From: Ferribacterium limneticum
Lineage (GTDB): Bacteria > Pseudomonadota > Gammaproteobacteria > Burkholderiales > Rhodocyclaceae
Direction: 5' to 3'
Length of the DNA stretch: 64,000 nucleotides
Assembly: GCF_020510585.1 (NCBI RefSeq)
Contig: NZ_CP075190.1
Span: 1,858,001-1,922,000 of the forward strand
The translations under genes were made by a program, and so were the position numbers. Positions 53,123 to 62,650 of the stretch are shown one piece after another (the stretch's first letter is position 1; each line of letters starts with the position of its first letter). Below the pieces are notes generated by a model that worked only from the letters and a program-made list of their open reading frames with translations, was not told the origin of the DNA and ran no database searches.

Positions 53123-54214
53123 TTAGATGACTGCTTTGCCGTTGCGGGCGAATACGGGTTTGGTGACCTTGGCCTTGAGCGCCTTGCCACGAATATCGAC
53201 TTCGACTTCTTCGCCGATCTGCACGCCGAGCGGCAGGCGGGCGAGGGCGATGGACTGCTGGAGCGTCGGCGAGAAACTGCCGGAGGTGATTTCACCGTCG
53301 CCGTGCGGGGTCATGACCTTCTGATGGCCGCGCAGCACGCCCTTGTCGAGCAAGATCAGGCCGAGGAATTGTTTCTGCTGGCCAGCCGCGGTCAACGCGG
53401 ATTTACCGACGAAATCACGATCGGTATTGAGCGAAACGGTCCACGCCAGACCGGCGTCGAGCGGCGAAACCGTTTCATCCATGTCCTGGCCGTAGAGATT
53501 CATGCCGGCTTCGAGGCGCAGCGTGTCGCGGGCACCGAGGCCGCAAGGGACGACGCCGACGGCATTGAGCTTGTTCCACAGTGATTCAGCTTCGCCGGCA
53601 GGCAGCATGATTTCGTAGCCGTCTTCACCGGTGTAGCCGGTGCTGGCGATGAAGTACTGATCGACTTCAGCGGCGAAGAAAGCCTTCAGACCTTCCGTCG
53701 CAGCTTTGGCCTGCGGCAGCACTTCCCAGACCTTGGCCCGGGCATTCGGGCCCTGCACGGCGATGATGCCGAGATTGTTGGCTCCGTCGCGGCGCTGGGT
53801 GATGGTCACGTCGAGTTTCCACTCGGTGACCTTGGCCTGCATCCAGGCCAGATCCTTTTCGGCGGTGCCGGCATTGACGACGATGCGGAAGCGCGTGTCG
53901 GTCAGGAAATAGATGATCAGGTCGTCGATGACACCGCCAGCGTCATTGAGCATGGCCGCGTAAAGCGCCTTGCCGGAAACCTTGAGTTTGGCCACATCGT
54001 TGGCGACGAGGCGGGAGAGGAAGGGGCGGCAATCGGCGCCGACGACGTCCACCGGGCACATGTGCGAAACATCGAACATGCCGCAGTTGTTGCGTACGGC
54101 ATGGTGCTCCTCGATCTGCGAGCCGTAGTTCACTGGCATGTCCCAGCCACCGAAATCGACCATCCGGGCGTTCATTGCGCGGTGAGCGGCATTTAAAACC
54201 GTTTTCTTCAGCAT
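53123..54214 (-). CDS. gcvT: Aminomethyltransferase (glycine cleavage T protein)
   Basis: This 363-residue folate enzyme has [49 protein letters not shown] and [20 protein letters not shown], all conserved in GcvT. It releases ammonia from the H-protein intermediate and forms 5,10-methylene-THF. It is the first gene of the gcvT-gcvH-gcvP operon, preceded by a tandem glycine riboswitch. Confidence 0.97.
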   Translation of the reverse strand: MLKKTVLNAAHRAMNARMVDFGGWDMPVNYGSQIEEHHAVRNNCGMFDVSHMCPVDVVGADCRPFLSRLVANDVAKLKVSGKALYAAMLNDAGGVIDDLIIYFLTDTRFRIVVNAGTAEKDLAWMQAKVTEWKLDVTITQRRDGANNLGIIAVQGPNARAKVWEVLPQAKAATEGLKAFFAAEVDQYFIASTGYTGEDGYEIMLPAGEAESLWNKLNAVGVVPCGLGARDTLRLEAGMNLYGQDMDETVSPLDAGLAWTVSLNTDRDFVGKSALTAAGQQKQFLGLILLDKGVLRGHQKVMTPHGDGEITSGSFSPTLQQSIALARLPLGVQIGEEVEVDIRGKALKAKVTKPVFARNGKAVI

Positions 54215-54257
54215 ATCAATCCTTTGCAGGCATTTGTTAATGCCAGTTCTAGAAACG

Positions 54258-54301
54258 AAAAAGGGGTGAAACGAAAGATCGGATCTTGCGTTTCACCCCT
54301 C
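54258..54301 (-). terminator. Riboswitch-linked terminator upstream of gcvT
   Basis: On the minus strand AGGGGTGAAACG pairs with CGTTTCACCCCT, followed by TTTTTCG. The stem begins directly after the second glycine aptamer, so it is the likely expression platform, terminating when glycine is low. Confidence 0.85.
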
Positions 54302-54470
54302 TGTCCTCGATACCTGAGAGATTTGCCCCATCGGTGGATGCCAGCAGTAGCCGCCATCGCTCTCCAGAGTTTTTTGGCTTGCGCCGTGTTCCGCGGTCCT
54401 TTTGCCTGAGCGTTTTCGGGTGGTTTTGCGCCTTCGGCGGCAGACGGATCTGCGCTCTCCCACGGAACGG
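54302..54470 (-). ncRNA. Tandem glycine riboswitch
   Basis: Minus-strand sequence shows both aptamers. The first has GGGAGAGC, GCCGCCGAAGGCGCAA and CTCAGGCAAAAGGACCG. The second has CTGGAGAGCG, CCACCGATGGGGCAA, CTCTCAGGTA and GACAGAGGGG. These are the family's conserved glycine-binding blocks. Two aptamers before gcvT are usual in proteobacteria and switch on the cleavage system when glycine is abundant. Confidence 0.95.
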
Positions 54471-54475
54471 GTGGC

Positions 54476-54504
54476 ACTATAACGGGATGCTGCTGTCTGA
54501 TCAA
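54476..54504 (-). promoter_or_regulatory. Promoter of the gcv operon/riboswitch
   Basis: On the minus strand TTGATC (54504-54499), a 17-bp spacer and TATAGT (54481-54476) stand just before the riboswitch. Confidence 0.75.
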
Positions 54505-54581
54505 CCTGCTGCACCGCACAAGGGCCTCGGGGCATGGCCTCCTTCGTGCTAGAATCTTCGTTTGCCTTCAACTGCTTACCT

Positions 54582-55421
54582 GTGACGCCTGCCAATTTCG
54601 ATTTTCACTGCCACTCCATCGTTTCTGACGGCTTTCTGCCGCCTCAGGTGGTGGCGCGGCGCGCGGCGGGGAATGGGGTTGATCTTTGGGCGCTGACCGA
54701 TCACGACGATCTCGGCGGTCTGGTTGAGGCCAGAGCAGCAGCTGAAGAAGCGGGCATGGGCTTCGTCAACGGTGTCGAAATCTCCATCGAATGGCGCGGC
54801 GTGCCCATCCATGTCGTTGGCCTGGGTTTTGACGCAGCCGATCCAGCATTAAGTGGCGGCCTCGACGAGTTGCGCGTCGGACGTGTCGAGCGGGCCAAAC
54901 GGATGGGCGACGCGCTCGCCGCCATCGGCATACCCGACGTCTATGAAGGCGCCCTGTGCTTCGTGACCAATCCAAGCCTGATATCCCGCGCCCATTTTGC
55001 CCGCTATCTTGTGTCGATCGGCATTGCTCGCGACGTGTCTGGCGTATTTCAGCATTACCTGACCCCCGGCAAACCGGGCTATGTCGATCATCGCTGGGCG
55101 ACGCTCGAAGAAGCCGTCCGCTGGATCAGCGGCGCCGGCGGGGTGGCAGTTGTCGCGCATCCTGCACGCTACAAGATGTCGGGTGCCGACATGCGCCGTT
55201 TTCTTGATGATTTCAAGGATGTGGGCGGGCAGGGGATCGAAGTGACCTGCGGCAGCCATTCACCCGACCATGTCATGCATTTTGCCCGCCTGGCCCGGCA
55301 CTACGCATTTCACGCCTCACGCGGCTCCGATTTTCACGGGCCGGAAGAAAGTTATGTTGACCTCGGCAAGCTTCCGCAATTGCCGGAAGACTTGAAGCCT
55401 GTCTGGCGTCTGGTGGTCTGA
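54582..55421 (+). CDS. rnm: PHP-domain phosphoesterase, RNase AM (YciV/TrpH)-like
   Basis: This 279-residue PHP enzyme has FDFHCHSIVSDGFLPPQVV, LWALTDHDDLGGLVEA, NGVEISIEW, VVAHPARYKMS and RGSDFHGPEESYVDLG, giving all expected metal-binding His and Asp residues. The family includes 5'-3' exonuclease RNase AM, which trims 5' ends of rRNA. GTG at 54582 gives a short N terminus as in relatives; an earlier start at 54534 is in frame. It heads a run of co-directional genes divergent from gcvT. Confidence 0.88.
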   Translation: MTPANFDFHCHSIVSDGFLPPQVVARRAAGNGVDLWALTDHDDLGGLVEARAAAEEAGMGFVNGVEISIEWRGVPIHVVGLGFDAADPALSGGLDELRVGRVERAKRMGDALAAIGIPDVYEGALCFVTNPSLISRAHFARYLVSIGIARDVSGVFQHYLTPGKPGYVDHRWATLEEAVRWISGAGGVAVVAHPARYKMSGADMRRFLDDFKDVGGQGIEVTCGSHSPDHVMHFARLARHYAFHASRGSDFHGPEESYVDLGKLPQLPEDLKPVWRLVV

Positions 55422-55423
55422 GC

Positions 55424-56050
55424 ATGGCTCGCGTCGTCAATATTCATCCGGAATCGCCGCAGCAGCGTCTGCTCGCCCAGGCCGCCGACTTCATTCGCAA
55501 AGGCGCCATCGTCGCCCTGCCGACTGATTCCTGCTACGCCCTCGGCTGCCATCTCGGTGACAAGGAAGCGCTGGATCGCATCCGGCTGATCCGCCAGATG
55601 GATGAGCGCCATCATCTGACGCTGATGGTCCGGGATCTTTCTGAAATCGCCCATTTCGCGCGGGTCGACAACGCTCAGTATCGTTTGCTCAAGGCGGCGA
55701 CGCCGGGCAGCTACACTTTCATTCTCGAAGGCTCCAAGGAATTGCCGCGCCGGGTCATGCATCCGAAGCGCAAGACCATCGGCCTGCGTGTGCCGGATCA
55801 TCCGGTGGCGCTGGCCTTGCTCGAAGAACTGAACGAGCCGTTGCTGACGACGACCCTGCAATTACCGGGCGACGAGCTTCCTCTCACCGAGGGCTGGGAA
55901 ATCCAGGATCGACTCGATGACCAATTGGAGCTGATTCTCGACTGCGGTCCTTGTGGCACCGAACCGACGACGATTATCGACCTGACCGGGGCGGTGCCGG
56001 AGTTGGTCCGGGCTGGTCGCGGTCCGCTTGAGCTTTTCGGGTTGGGCTGA
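55424..56050 (+). CDS. YciO/YrdC/Sua5 family protein (L-threonylcarbamoyladenylate synthase-like)
   Basis: This 208-residue protein has the YrdC-domain blocks GAIVALPTDSCYALGCHLGD, HHLTLMVRDLSE and GSYTFILEGSKELP, followed by KRKTIGLRVPDHPV. It resembles the YciO branch, which keeps the fold but may not do tRNA t6A synthesis. It starts two bases after the RNase AM stop, a pairing common in betaproteobacteria. No C-terminal Sua5 domain is present. Confidence 0.9.
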   Translation: MARVVNIHPESPQQRLLAQAADFIRKGAIVALPTDSCYALGCHLGDKEALDRIRLIRQMDERHHLTLMVRDLSEIAHFARVDNAQYRLLKAATPGSYTFILEGSKELPRRVMHPKRKTIGLRVPDHPVALALLEELNEPLLTTTLQLPGDELPLTEGWEIQDRLDDQLELILDCGPCGTEPTTIIDLTGAVPELVRAGRGPLELFGLG

Positions 56051-56051
56051 G

Positions 56052-56708
56052 ATGCTGGATATCAATGCCATCGTCCAGACCATCGCGATTCTTGCGCTGC
56101 CGCTGGTTTTCGCCATCACCTTGCATGAAGCAGCCCACGGCTACGCTGCTCGCCATTTCGGCGATCCGACCGCCTGGCAGGCCGGACGGATCAGCCTGAA
56201 TCCTTTACGCCACATCGATCCAATCGGCACCATCCTGATTCCGCTCAGTATCCTGTTGTTTTCCGGCGGCAATTTCCTGTTCGGCTATGCCAAGCCGGTG
56301 CCAGTCGATTTCAATCGCCTGCGTGATCCGAAAAAAGACATGTTCTGGGTTGCCGCCGCCGGTCCGGGTGCCAATCTGCTGATGGCCTGCCTGTGGGCGC
56401 TGGCCTTCAAACTTTCGTGGTTGCTGCCGCAGTTTTTCAGTACGCCGCTGGCACGCATGGCTGAAATGGGTATCCAGATCAATTGCGTGTTGATGGTGCT
56501 CAATCTGTTTCCCTTGCCGCCGCTTGATGGCGGGCGGATTGCCGTCAGCCTGCTGCCGCATTCGATAGCCTGGAAATTTGCCAGGCTTGAGCCCTGGGGC
56601 TTTCCGATTTTGCTGGTGCTGTTGTTCACCGGTATCCTCGGCGCAATCATGAATCCGCTGGTCAATACGTCAGCCGGGCTTATCGCACTCATTTTTGGTC
56701 TCTACTAA
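56052..56708 (+). CDS. Site-2 protease family (M50) membrane metalloprotease
   Basis: This 218-residue protein with about six membrane segments has the zinc-binding ITLHEAAHGYAAR (HExxH) and the second motif NLFPLPPLDGGRIA. It is a compact rhomboid-like M50 peptidase without PDZ or CBS domains. Its substrates are unknown. ATG at 56052 overlaps no upstream gene and begins one base after the YciO stop. It is followed 9 bp later by trpS. Confidence 0.92.
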   Translation: MLDINAIVQTIAILALPLVFAITLHEAAHGYAARHFGDPTAWQAGRISLNPLRHIDPIGTILIPLSILLFSGGNFLFGYAKPVPVDFNRLRDPKKDMFWVAAAGPGANLLMACLWALAFKLSWLLPQFFSTPLARMAEMGIQINCVLMVLNLFPLPPLDGGRIAVSLLPHSIAWKFARLEPWGFPILLVLLFTGILGAIMNPLVNTSAGLIALIFGLY

Positions 56709-56717
56709 ATAAATAAT

Positions 56718-57920
56718 ATGTACGCAGAACGTGTTCTCTCCGGCATGCGCCCGACCGGGTCGCTGCATCTTGGCCACTACCATGGCGTTCTCAAAAACTG
56801 GATCGAACTCCAGCACGAGTATCCCTGCCTGTTCTTCGTCGCTGACTGGCATGCGCTGACCACGCAGTACGATAACCCGCAGGGTATCGAGAAGGCCTCG
56901 ATGGACATGGTGGTCGACTGGCTGGCGGCCGGTGTCGATCCCAACCAGGCGACGCTGTTCGTCCAGTCGCGGGTGCCCGAGCACGCCGAACTGCACCTGC
57001 TGATGTCGATGATGACGCCGCTGAGCTGGCTGGAGCGCGTGCCGACCTACAAGGACCAGCAGGAAAAGCTGGCCGGCAAGGATTTGACGACCTACGGCTT
57101 CCTTGGCTATCCGCTGCTGATGAGCGCCGACATCCTGATCTACCGCGCCGACAAAGTGCCGGTCGGTGAGGACCAGATTCCGCACGTTGAATTCACCCGC
57201 GAACTGGCCCGTCGCTTCAACCACATGTATGGCCGCGAGCCGGGCTTTGAGGACAAGGCGCGCGAAGCCGTCAAGAAACTGGGCAGCAAGAAGGCGCGCC
57301 TTTATGAAGAAATGCGCACCCGTTTCCAGCAGAACGGCGACCGCGAAGCCATCGAGCAGGCGAAGGCTGTGCTCGATGAAGTGCAGCACCTGTCGATGGC
57401 CGACCGCGAGCGCCTGTTCGGCTACCTCGAAGGTACCGGCAAGATGATTCTGGTCGAGCCTGGTTACCTGCTGACCGAAGCCTCCAAGATGCCGGGGCTG
57501 GATGGCCAGAAGATGTCCAAGTCGTACAACAATACGATCACCATGCGCGAATCCGAGGAATCGGTAACCAAGAAGGTACGCAGCATGCCGACCGATCCGG
57601 CGCGCGTGCGTCGCACCGACCCGGGCGAGCCGGCCAAGTGCCCGGTCTGGCAATTGCATCTCGTCTATTCCAACGATGCTTGCAAGGAGTGGGTGCAGCA
57701 GGGCTGCCGCACGGCCGGGATTGGTTGCATCGAATGCAAGCAGCCAGTCATTGACGCCATCCTCAAGGAACAGGCGCCGATGCGCGAGCGCGCACAGGTT
57801 TATCTGGACGATCCGACGTTGGTCAAGAACATCATTGCCGACGGCTGCGAGAAGGCGCGTGAATACGCCCGCGAAACGATGCGTGACGTGCGCGAAGCGA
57901 TGGGGCTGGAATACCACTGA
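56718..57920 (+). CDS. trpS: Tryptophanyl-tRNA synthetase
   Basis: This 400-residue class I synthetase has SGMRPTGSLHLGHYHGVLKN (HIGH-type motif) and GQKMSKSYNN (KMSKS), with FVADWHALTT between. It charges tRNA-Trp. It is a longer form than E. coli TrpS, as in many betaproteobacteria. The stop shares a base with the next start (TGATG), coupling it to the LAB_N protein. Confidence 0.97.
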   Translation: MYAERVLSGMRPTGSLHLGHYHGVLKNWIELQHEYPCLFFVADWHALTTQYDNPQGIEKASMDMVVDWLAAGVDPNQATLFVQSRVPEHAELHLLMSMMTPLSWLERVPTYKDQQEKLAGKDLTTYGFLGYPLLMSADILIYRADKVPVGEDQIPHVEFTRELARRFNHMYGREPGFEDKAREAVKKLGSKKARLYEEMRTRFQQNGDREAIEQAKAVLDEVQHLSMADRERLFGYLEGTGKMILVEPGYLLTEASKMPGLDGQKMSKSYNNTITMRESEESVTKKVRSMPTDPARVRRTDPGEPAKCPVWQLHLVYSNDACKEWVQQGCRTAGIGCIECKQPVIDAILKEQAPMRERAQVYLDDPTLVKNIIADGCEKAREYARETMRDVREAMGLEYH

Positions 57921-58210
57921 TGTTCGATATGGACTGGGAAACGCTGATCTGGATTGGCATCGGCTTCGGCGGGCAGGCGCTGTTCATGATGCGCTTCGTT
58001 ATCCAGTGGTGGAGCAGTGAAAAAGCCAAGATGGTCGTCATACCAGTGTCGTTCTGGTATTTCAGCCTGGCCGGCGGCATCGTGCTGACCATTTACGCCA
58101 TCCACCGCAAGGACCCGGTTTTCATCTTCGGCCAGGCACTCAGTCTGGTCATCTACGTTCGCAACCTGCATCTGCATTACAAAGGCAAGGGCCGCACTGC
58201 GGCCTCCTGA
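57920..58210 (+). CDS. Lipid-A-disaccharide synthase N-terminal (LAB_N) domain membrane protein
   Basis: This 96-residue protein with three membrane helices has GGQALFMMRFVIQWWSSEK, VIPVSFWYFSLAGGI and the ending LVIYVRNLHLHYKGKG, the LAB_N domain. Homologous domains occur in ArnE/lipid A modification contexts; stand-alone members lack a known activity. It is translationally coupled to trpS and starts a run into scpA four bases later. Confidence 0.88.
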   Translation: MFDMDWETLIWIGIGFGGQALFMMRFVIQWWSSEKAKMVVIPVSFWYFSLAGGIVLTIYAIHRKDPVFIFGQALSLVIYVRNLHLHYKGKGRTAAS

Positions 58211-58214
58211 GCGC

Positions 58215-59054
58215 ATGAGCGACGTCCTCGAAGTGCTTCCGGTTGGCGAAGTCGAGCCAGTGGCCCGTGTTTACGGGCAGCCGCTCGAGCAGATGCCGCT
58301 TGATCTGTACATCCCGCCGGATGCGCTGGCCATCATGCTCGATGCCTTCGAGGGGCCGCTTGACCTCCTGCTGTACATGATTCGCCGCGCCAACATCGAT
58401 ATCCTCGATATCCCGATGGCGCCGCTGACCCGGCAATATCTCGATTACGTCGAGGCGATGCGGGCGAGTAATCTCGAGCTGGCCGCTGATTACCTCGTGA
58501 TGGCGGCGATGCTCATCGAAATCAAGTCGCGCATGCTGTTGCCCCGGCCGAAGCTGGGCGAGGGCGATGACGCAGAAGATCCGCGTGCCGAGTTGGTTCG
58601 CCGGCTCATGGAGTACGAGCAGATGAAGCTCGCCGGCCAGAATCTGAATGCGATGCCGCAGGCCGAGCGCGAGTTTTTCTGGGTCGAGACGCTGGTCGAA
58701 AAATCGCTGCTGGTCCGTCAGCCGGAAGTCTCGGTCGATGATCTCAAGGAGGCCTGGATGGCGGTTGTCCGTCAGGCTGGCCTGAAAAAGCACCACCAGA
58801 TCGGGCGCGAAGAATTGTCGGTGCGCGAGCACATGGGCATCATTCTGCGCGCCTTGCAGGCCAAAGGTGGTTTTGTTCAGTTCGAGACCCTGTTCGACCC
58901 TGAAATGGGCGTACCGGGTCTGGTTGTCCATTTCATTGCCATGCTTGAACTGGGCCGCGAAAAACTGATCGAAATCACCCAGACCGAAGCCTTTCAACCC
59001 ATTTACGTCAGAGTGCATCAAGGTGGAACCGAGCCAGGTCAAGAGAGTGCTTGA
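58215..59054 (+). CDS. scpA: Segregation and condensation protein A
   Basis: This 279-residue kleisin has [38 protein letters not shown] and a C-terminal winged helix (about 210-265). With ScpB it bridges SMC in the condensin complex that compacts and segregates the chromosome. The 3' end overlaps scpB by 32 bp, the usual tight coupling. Confidence 0.95.
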   Translation: MSDVLEVLPVGEVEPVARVYGQPLEQMPLDLYIPPDALAIMLDAFEGPLDLLLYMIRRANIDILDIPMAPLTRQYLDYVEAMRASNLELAADYLVMAAMLIEIKSRMLLPRPKLGEGDDAEDPRAELVRRLMEYEQMKLAGQNLNAMPQAEREFFWVETLVEKSLLVRQPEVSVDDLKEAWMAVVRQAGLKKHHQIGREELSVREHMGIILRALQAKGGFVQFETLFDPEMGVPGLVVHFIAMLELGREKLIEITQTEAFQPIYVRVHQGGTEPGQESA

Positions 59055-59568
59055 GGCAGCCCTGCTCGCCGCCCGCGAGCCGATGTCGCCGAGCGAAATG
59101 AAAAAGATGTTCGACGAGGATCTGTCGACCGATACCTTGCGCAAGCTGCTCGACGAGTTGCGCGAGGAATGGGCCGAACGGCCGGTCGAGCTGATCCAGC
59201 TCGCCTCCGGTTGGCGCTTCCGGACGCGGCCCGAATATCTGCCGTATTTGGAACGCCTGAACCCGGAACGGCCGCCGAAATACTCGCGCGCCGTCCTTGA
59301 AACCTTGGCCATCATCGCTTATCGCCAGCCGGTGACGCGTGGCGATATCGAGGAAATCCGCGGCGTTGCAGTCAATACCAACGTCGTCAAAACCCTGGAA
59401 GAGCGCGGCTGGATCGACGTTGTCGGCCATCGCGAAACGCCAGGCCGGCCGGCCCTGTTTGCCACCACCAAACAATTTCTCGATGATCTGGGACTGAGAA
59501 GCGTCAGCGAACTGCCGCCGCTCGAACAAATCGCCCAGACACTGGAGCTGAACTATGAAAACCAATAA
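59023..59568 (+). CDS. scpB: Segregation and condensation protein B
   Basis: This 181-residue protein has [36 protein letters not shown] and [20 protein letters not shown], followed by RGV. This gives two winged-helix domains of the condensin accessory subunit. GTG at 59023 lies inside scpA. The stop overlaps the rluB start region. Confidence 0.95.
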   Translation: MEPSQVKRVLEAALLAAREPMSPSEMKKMFDEDLSTDTLRKLLDELREEWAERPVELIQLASGWRFRTRPEYLPYLERLNPERPPKYSRAVLETLAIIAYRQPVTRGDIEEIRGVAVNTNVVKTLEERGWIDVVGHRETPGRPALFATTKQFLDDLGLRSVSELPPLEQIAQTLELNYENQ

Positions 59569-60580
59569 ACGCACGCCACTTCGTTCCGCCAGCAAGCCGG
59601 GCGGATTTCAAAAAAGGCCGGAAATTCCGGTTGACCGTAACAATCCGGCCCCGCGCGGCCGCACCTCCCGCAATGCACGCGATGAGGCGCCCGAGGCCGA
59701 AGAAGTGGTCGAGGCGCCCAAGCCGCGCCGTCGCGCCGCGCTGCCGGCAACCGGCCGGGCCAGTCGTGGCAACATAGCCCGCAACGGCAAGGCCGTAGTC
59801 GAAGCCAAGCCCGAGCGTCTGCAGAAGATTCTGGCCCAGGCCGGCGTCGGTTCGCGCCGCGAAATGGAAGAATGGATTTCGGCCGGTAAGGTCACCGTCA
59901 ATGGTGTTGTGGCGACCATCGGCCAGTCCGTCGTGCCGACCGACAAGGTCAAGATCGGCGGCCGGTTGATCAACATCCGCTTCACCGGCAGCACCCGTCC
60001 GCCGCGCGTCCTGATGTATCACAAGCCGGAAGGCGAAATTGTCTCGCGTGACGACCCGGATGGCCGTCCGTCGGTGTTCGCCGCGCTGCCCCGCATGCGC
60101 GGCGGTCGCTGGATCAATGTCGGCCGTCTTGACTTCAATACCTCAGGTTTGCTCATCTTCACGACCTCCGGCGATCTGGCCAACAAGCTGATGCACCCGA
60201 GTTCGGAGCTGGTTCGTGAATACGCCGTGCGCGTGCTCGGCGAACTGACGCTCGAAGCGCAGCAGCAATTGCTGCATGGCGTCGAACTCGAGGATGGCCG
60301 GGCCAATTTCGGGACGTTGCACGACGGCGGTGGCGAAGGTGCCAACCACTGGTATCGCGTCACTATCTTTGAAGGTCGCAACCGCGAAGTGCGTCGCATG
60401 TTCGAGGCAGTTGGCGTTACGGTCAGCCGACTGATCCGTGTCCGCTACGGCCCGTTCGTGCTGCCGCCGCAACTGAAACGTGGCATGGCGCGCGAGCTCA
60501 AAGAGGTGGAAATCAAAATGCTGCTGCGCGACCTCGAAAACAACTCACCAGCGTCCCGAAAGGGCCATGAAAGCACGTAA
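59555..60580 (+). CDS. rluB: 23S rRNA pseudouridine synthase B with embedded dispersed repeat
   Basis: This 341-residue protein has an N-terminal low-complexity basic extension (1-85), an S4 domain ([20 protein letters not shown]) and the RluB/E/F/RsuA catalytic block [20 protein letters not shown] with catalytic Asp. It isomerises a uridine near the peptidyl-transferase centre. Residues about 17-31 ([15 protein letters not shown]) come from a dispersed repeat copy read in the sense direction, inside the disordered tail. It overlaps the scpB end. Confidence 0.93.
   Translation: MKTNKRTPLRSASKPGGFQKRPEIPVDRNNPAPRGRTSRNARDEAPEAEEVVEAPKPRRRAALPATGRASRGNIARNGKAVVEAKPERLQKILAQAGVGSRREMEEWISAGKVTVNGVVATIGQSVVPTDKVKIGGRLINIRFTGSTRPPRVLMYHKPEGEIVSRDDPDGRPSVFAALPRMRGGRWINVGRLDFNTSGLLIFTTSGDLANKLMHPSSELVREYAVRVLGELTLEAQQQLLHGVELEDGRANFGTLHDGGGEGANHWYRVTIFEGRNREVRRMFEAVGVTVSRLIRVRYGPFVLPPQLKRGMARELKEVEIKMLLRDLENNSPASRKGHEST
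59605..59645 (+). repeat. Dispersed repeat, copy 10 (inside rluB)
   Basis: ATTTCAAAAAAGGCCGG, then AAATTCCGGTTGACCGTAAC and AATCC, in the sense direction within the rluB N-terminal tail. Confidence 0.88.
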
Positions 60581-60585
60581 ATCGA

Positions 60586-60614
60586 TTTACCAGGAGGAAT
60601 AAATCCGTTATAAT
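60586..60614 (+). promoter_or_regulatory. Promoter of rimP-nusA-infB
   Basis: TTTACC (60586-60591), a 17-bp spacer and consensus TATAAT (60609-60614). A small hairpin (GGTGGGCG-TTT-CGCCCATTTTTT, about 60664-60688) follows in the leader and may attenuate, consistent with autoregulation by NusA. Confidence 0.8.
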
Positions 60615-60692
60615 TCACGGGTTTGTTCCTCCCGTCGTTTTTGGCGGGGCATCTTTTTTTCATGAGGTGGGCGTTTCGCCCATTTTTTATTT

Positions 60693-61139
60693 GTGGCTAT
60701 GGATTTAAACGCACTGCTGGAAACGACGGTTGTCGGTCTGGGTTATGAACTCGTTGATGTCGAGATGTCGCCGCGTGGCCGAACGATTCGTGTCTTCATT
60801 GACGCGCCGGGTCGTGCTACCGGGATTGATGTCGAAGATTGCGCCAAGGTCTCCAATCAGCTGAGCCGTGTTTTCGAAGTGGAGAATTTTGATTTCGACC
60901 GCCTCGAGATTTCTTCGCCAGGCCTCGACCGCGTGGTCAAGAAGGCCGAGGATTTCGAACGCTTTGCCGGTCAGGAGATTCAGATCAAACTGCGTATTCC
61001 GCACGGCGGTCGCCGGAACTTCCAGGGCGAACTGCTGGGCTGCAAGGATGGCAAGGTCGGTCTGCGCCTTGCCAAAGATGATGTGGAACTGGAATTCAAT
61101 AATATCGAGAAGGCACGTCTGGTGCCTCGTTTCGACTGA
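60693..61139 (+). CDS. rimP: Ribosome maturation factor RimP
   Basis: This 148-residue protein has GLGYELVDVEMSPRGRTIRV, IDVEDCAKVSNQLSRVFEVE and LEISSPGLDRVVKKAEDFER, the RimP N and C domains. It helps 30S subunit maturation. The GTG at 60693 (VAMDLNALLE) is taken over an ATG at 60699; both are plausible, with no clear ribosome-binding site. It is the first gene of the classical rimP-nusA-infB operon. Confidence 0.95.
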   Translation: MAMDLNALLETTVVGLGYELVDVEMSPRGRTIRVFIDAPGRATGIDVEDCAKVSNQLSRVFEVENFDFDRLEISSPGLDRVVKKAEDFERFAGQEIQIKLRIPHGGRRNFQGELLGCKDGKVGLRLAKDDVELEFNNIEKARLVPRFD

Positions 61140-61160
61140 AGGACTAGGAGGTTTTAGCCC

Positions 61161-62633
61161 ATGAGCCGTGAAATATTGCTGCTGGTTGATGCACTCGCCC
61201 GCGAAAAGAATGTCGCCAAGGAAATCGTTTTTGGCGCCCTTGAGCTGGCCCTTGCGTCGGCTACCAAGAAGCGCATCAACGACGAGGCCGAAGTGCGCGT
61301 GTCGATCGACCGCAATACGGGCAGCTACGAGTCCTTCCGTCGCTGGCAGGTTGTGCCGGACAACGAATACGTCAACGAATACGTAGAAATTCCGCTGTCG
61401 GAAGCCCAGAAGGACGATCCGGAAATCGAATCCGGCGACACGCTTGAAGAAGGTCTCGAGCCGATCGATTTCGGTCGCATCGGTGCTCAGGCAGCCAAGC
61501 AGGTCATCCTGCAAAAAATTCGTGATGCCGAGCGTGAGCAGATCCTGTCCGATTTCCTCGACCGCAAGGAACATGTCGTTTCCGGCACCATCAAGCGCAT
61601 GGAGCGTGGCAACGCCATTGTCGAAGCCGGCAAGATCGAAGCCCTGCTGCCGCGCGACCAGATGATCCCCAAGGAAAATCTGCGCATCGGCGATCGCATT
61701 CGCGCCTATCTGCTACGCATTGACCGAAATGCCCGCGGCCCGCAGATCATCCTGTCGCGTACCGCACCGGAATTCGTCATCAAGCTGTTCGACATGGAAG
61801 TGCCGGAAATCTCCGATGGCCTCATGGAATTGAAGGCCTGTGCCCGCGACCCCGGTCTGCGTGCCAAGATCGCCGTCAAGTCGAACGACCCGCGCGTTGA
61901 TCCGATCGGCACCTGCGTCGGTCTGCGCGGTTCCCGCGTTACTGCCGTGCGTAACGAAATTGGCGGCGAGAACATCGACATCGTGCTGTGGTCGGCTGAT
62001 CCGGCCCAGTTCGTGATTGGCGCCCTGTCGCCGGCCGAGGTTTCTTCCATCGTTGTTGATGAGGAAAAGCACGCCATGGACGTGGTTGTTGACGAAGACA
62101 ACCTGGCTATCGCCATCGGTCGCAACGGTCAGAACGTTCGTCTGGCTTCCGAACTGACCGGCTGGACCATCAATCTGATGACCCAGGACGAGTCGGCCAA
62201 GCGGTCCGAAGCTGAATACGCAGTGACCCGCGTCACCTTCATGGAAAAGCTGGATATCGACGAAGAACTGGCTGACCTGCTGATCGAGGAAGGCTTCTCG
62301 TCGCTCGAAGAAGTAGCTTACGTGCCGCTCGCCGAGATGCTGGAAATCGACGGGCTGGACGAGGGGATCGTCAATGAACTCCGCAACCGTGCCCGCAACG
62401 TTTTGCTGACGGAAGCGATTGCGACCGAAGAAAAGCTGGAAAATGTTTCCGAGGACCTGATGGGTCTCGAGGGAATGAGCAAGGAATTGGCCGCGAAACT
62501 GGCAGGTCACGACGTCAAGACCCGCGATGATCTCGCGGAGCTGGCGGTAGATGAATTGACGGAAATGACCGGCATCGACGACGAGCGTGCCAAGGGACTC
62601 ATTCTGACGGCACGGGCTCACTGGTTCGAGTGA
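61161..62633 (+). CDS. nusA: Transcription termination/antitermination factor NusA
   Basis: This 490-residue protein has the N-terminal RNAP-binding domain ([20 protein letters not shown]), an S1 domain (about 137-200), KH1/KH2 ([20 protein letters not shown]) and two C-terminal acidic repeats ([40 protein letters not shown]). The double acidic repeat is the proteobacterial form binding RNAP alpha and lambda N-like factors. AGGAGG precedes the start. Confidence 0.97.
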   Translation: MSREILLLVDALAREKNVAKEIVFGALELALASATKKRINDEAEVRVSIDRNTGSYESFRRWQVVPDNEYVNEYVEIPLSEAQKDDPEIESGDTLEEGLEPIDFGRIGAQAAKQVILQKIRDAEREQILSDFLDRKEHVVSGTIKRMERGNAIVEAGKIEALLPRDQMIPKENLRIGDRIRAYLLRIDRNARGPQIILSRTAPEFVIKLFDMEVPEISDGLMELKACARDPGLRAKIAVKSNDPRVDPIGTCVGLRGSRVTAVRNEIGGENIDIVLWSADPAQFVIGALSPAEVSSIVVDEEKHAMDVVVDEDNLAIAIGRNGQNVRLASELTGWTINLMTQDESAKRSEAEYAVTRVTFMEKLDIDEELADLLIEEGFSSLEEVAYVPLAEMLEIDGLDEGIVNELRNRARNVLLTEAIATEEKLENVSEDLMGLEGMSKELAAKLAGHDVKTRDDLAELAVDELTEMTGIDDERAKGLILTARAHWFE

Positions 62634-62650
62634 GCAGGAGGTAGCAAAGT

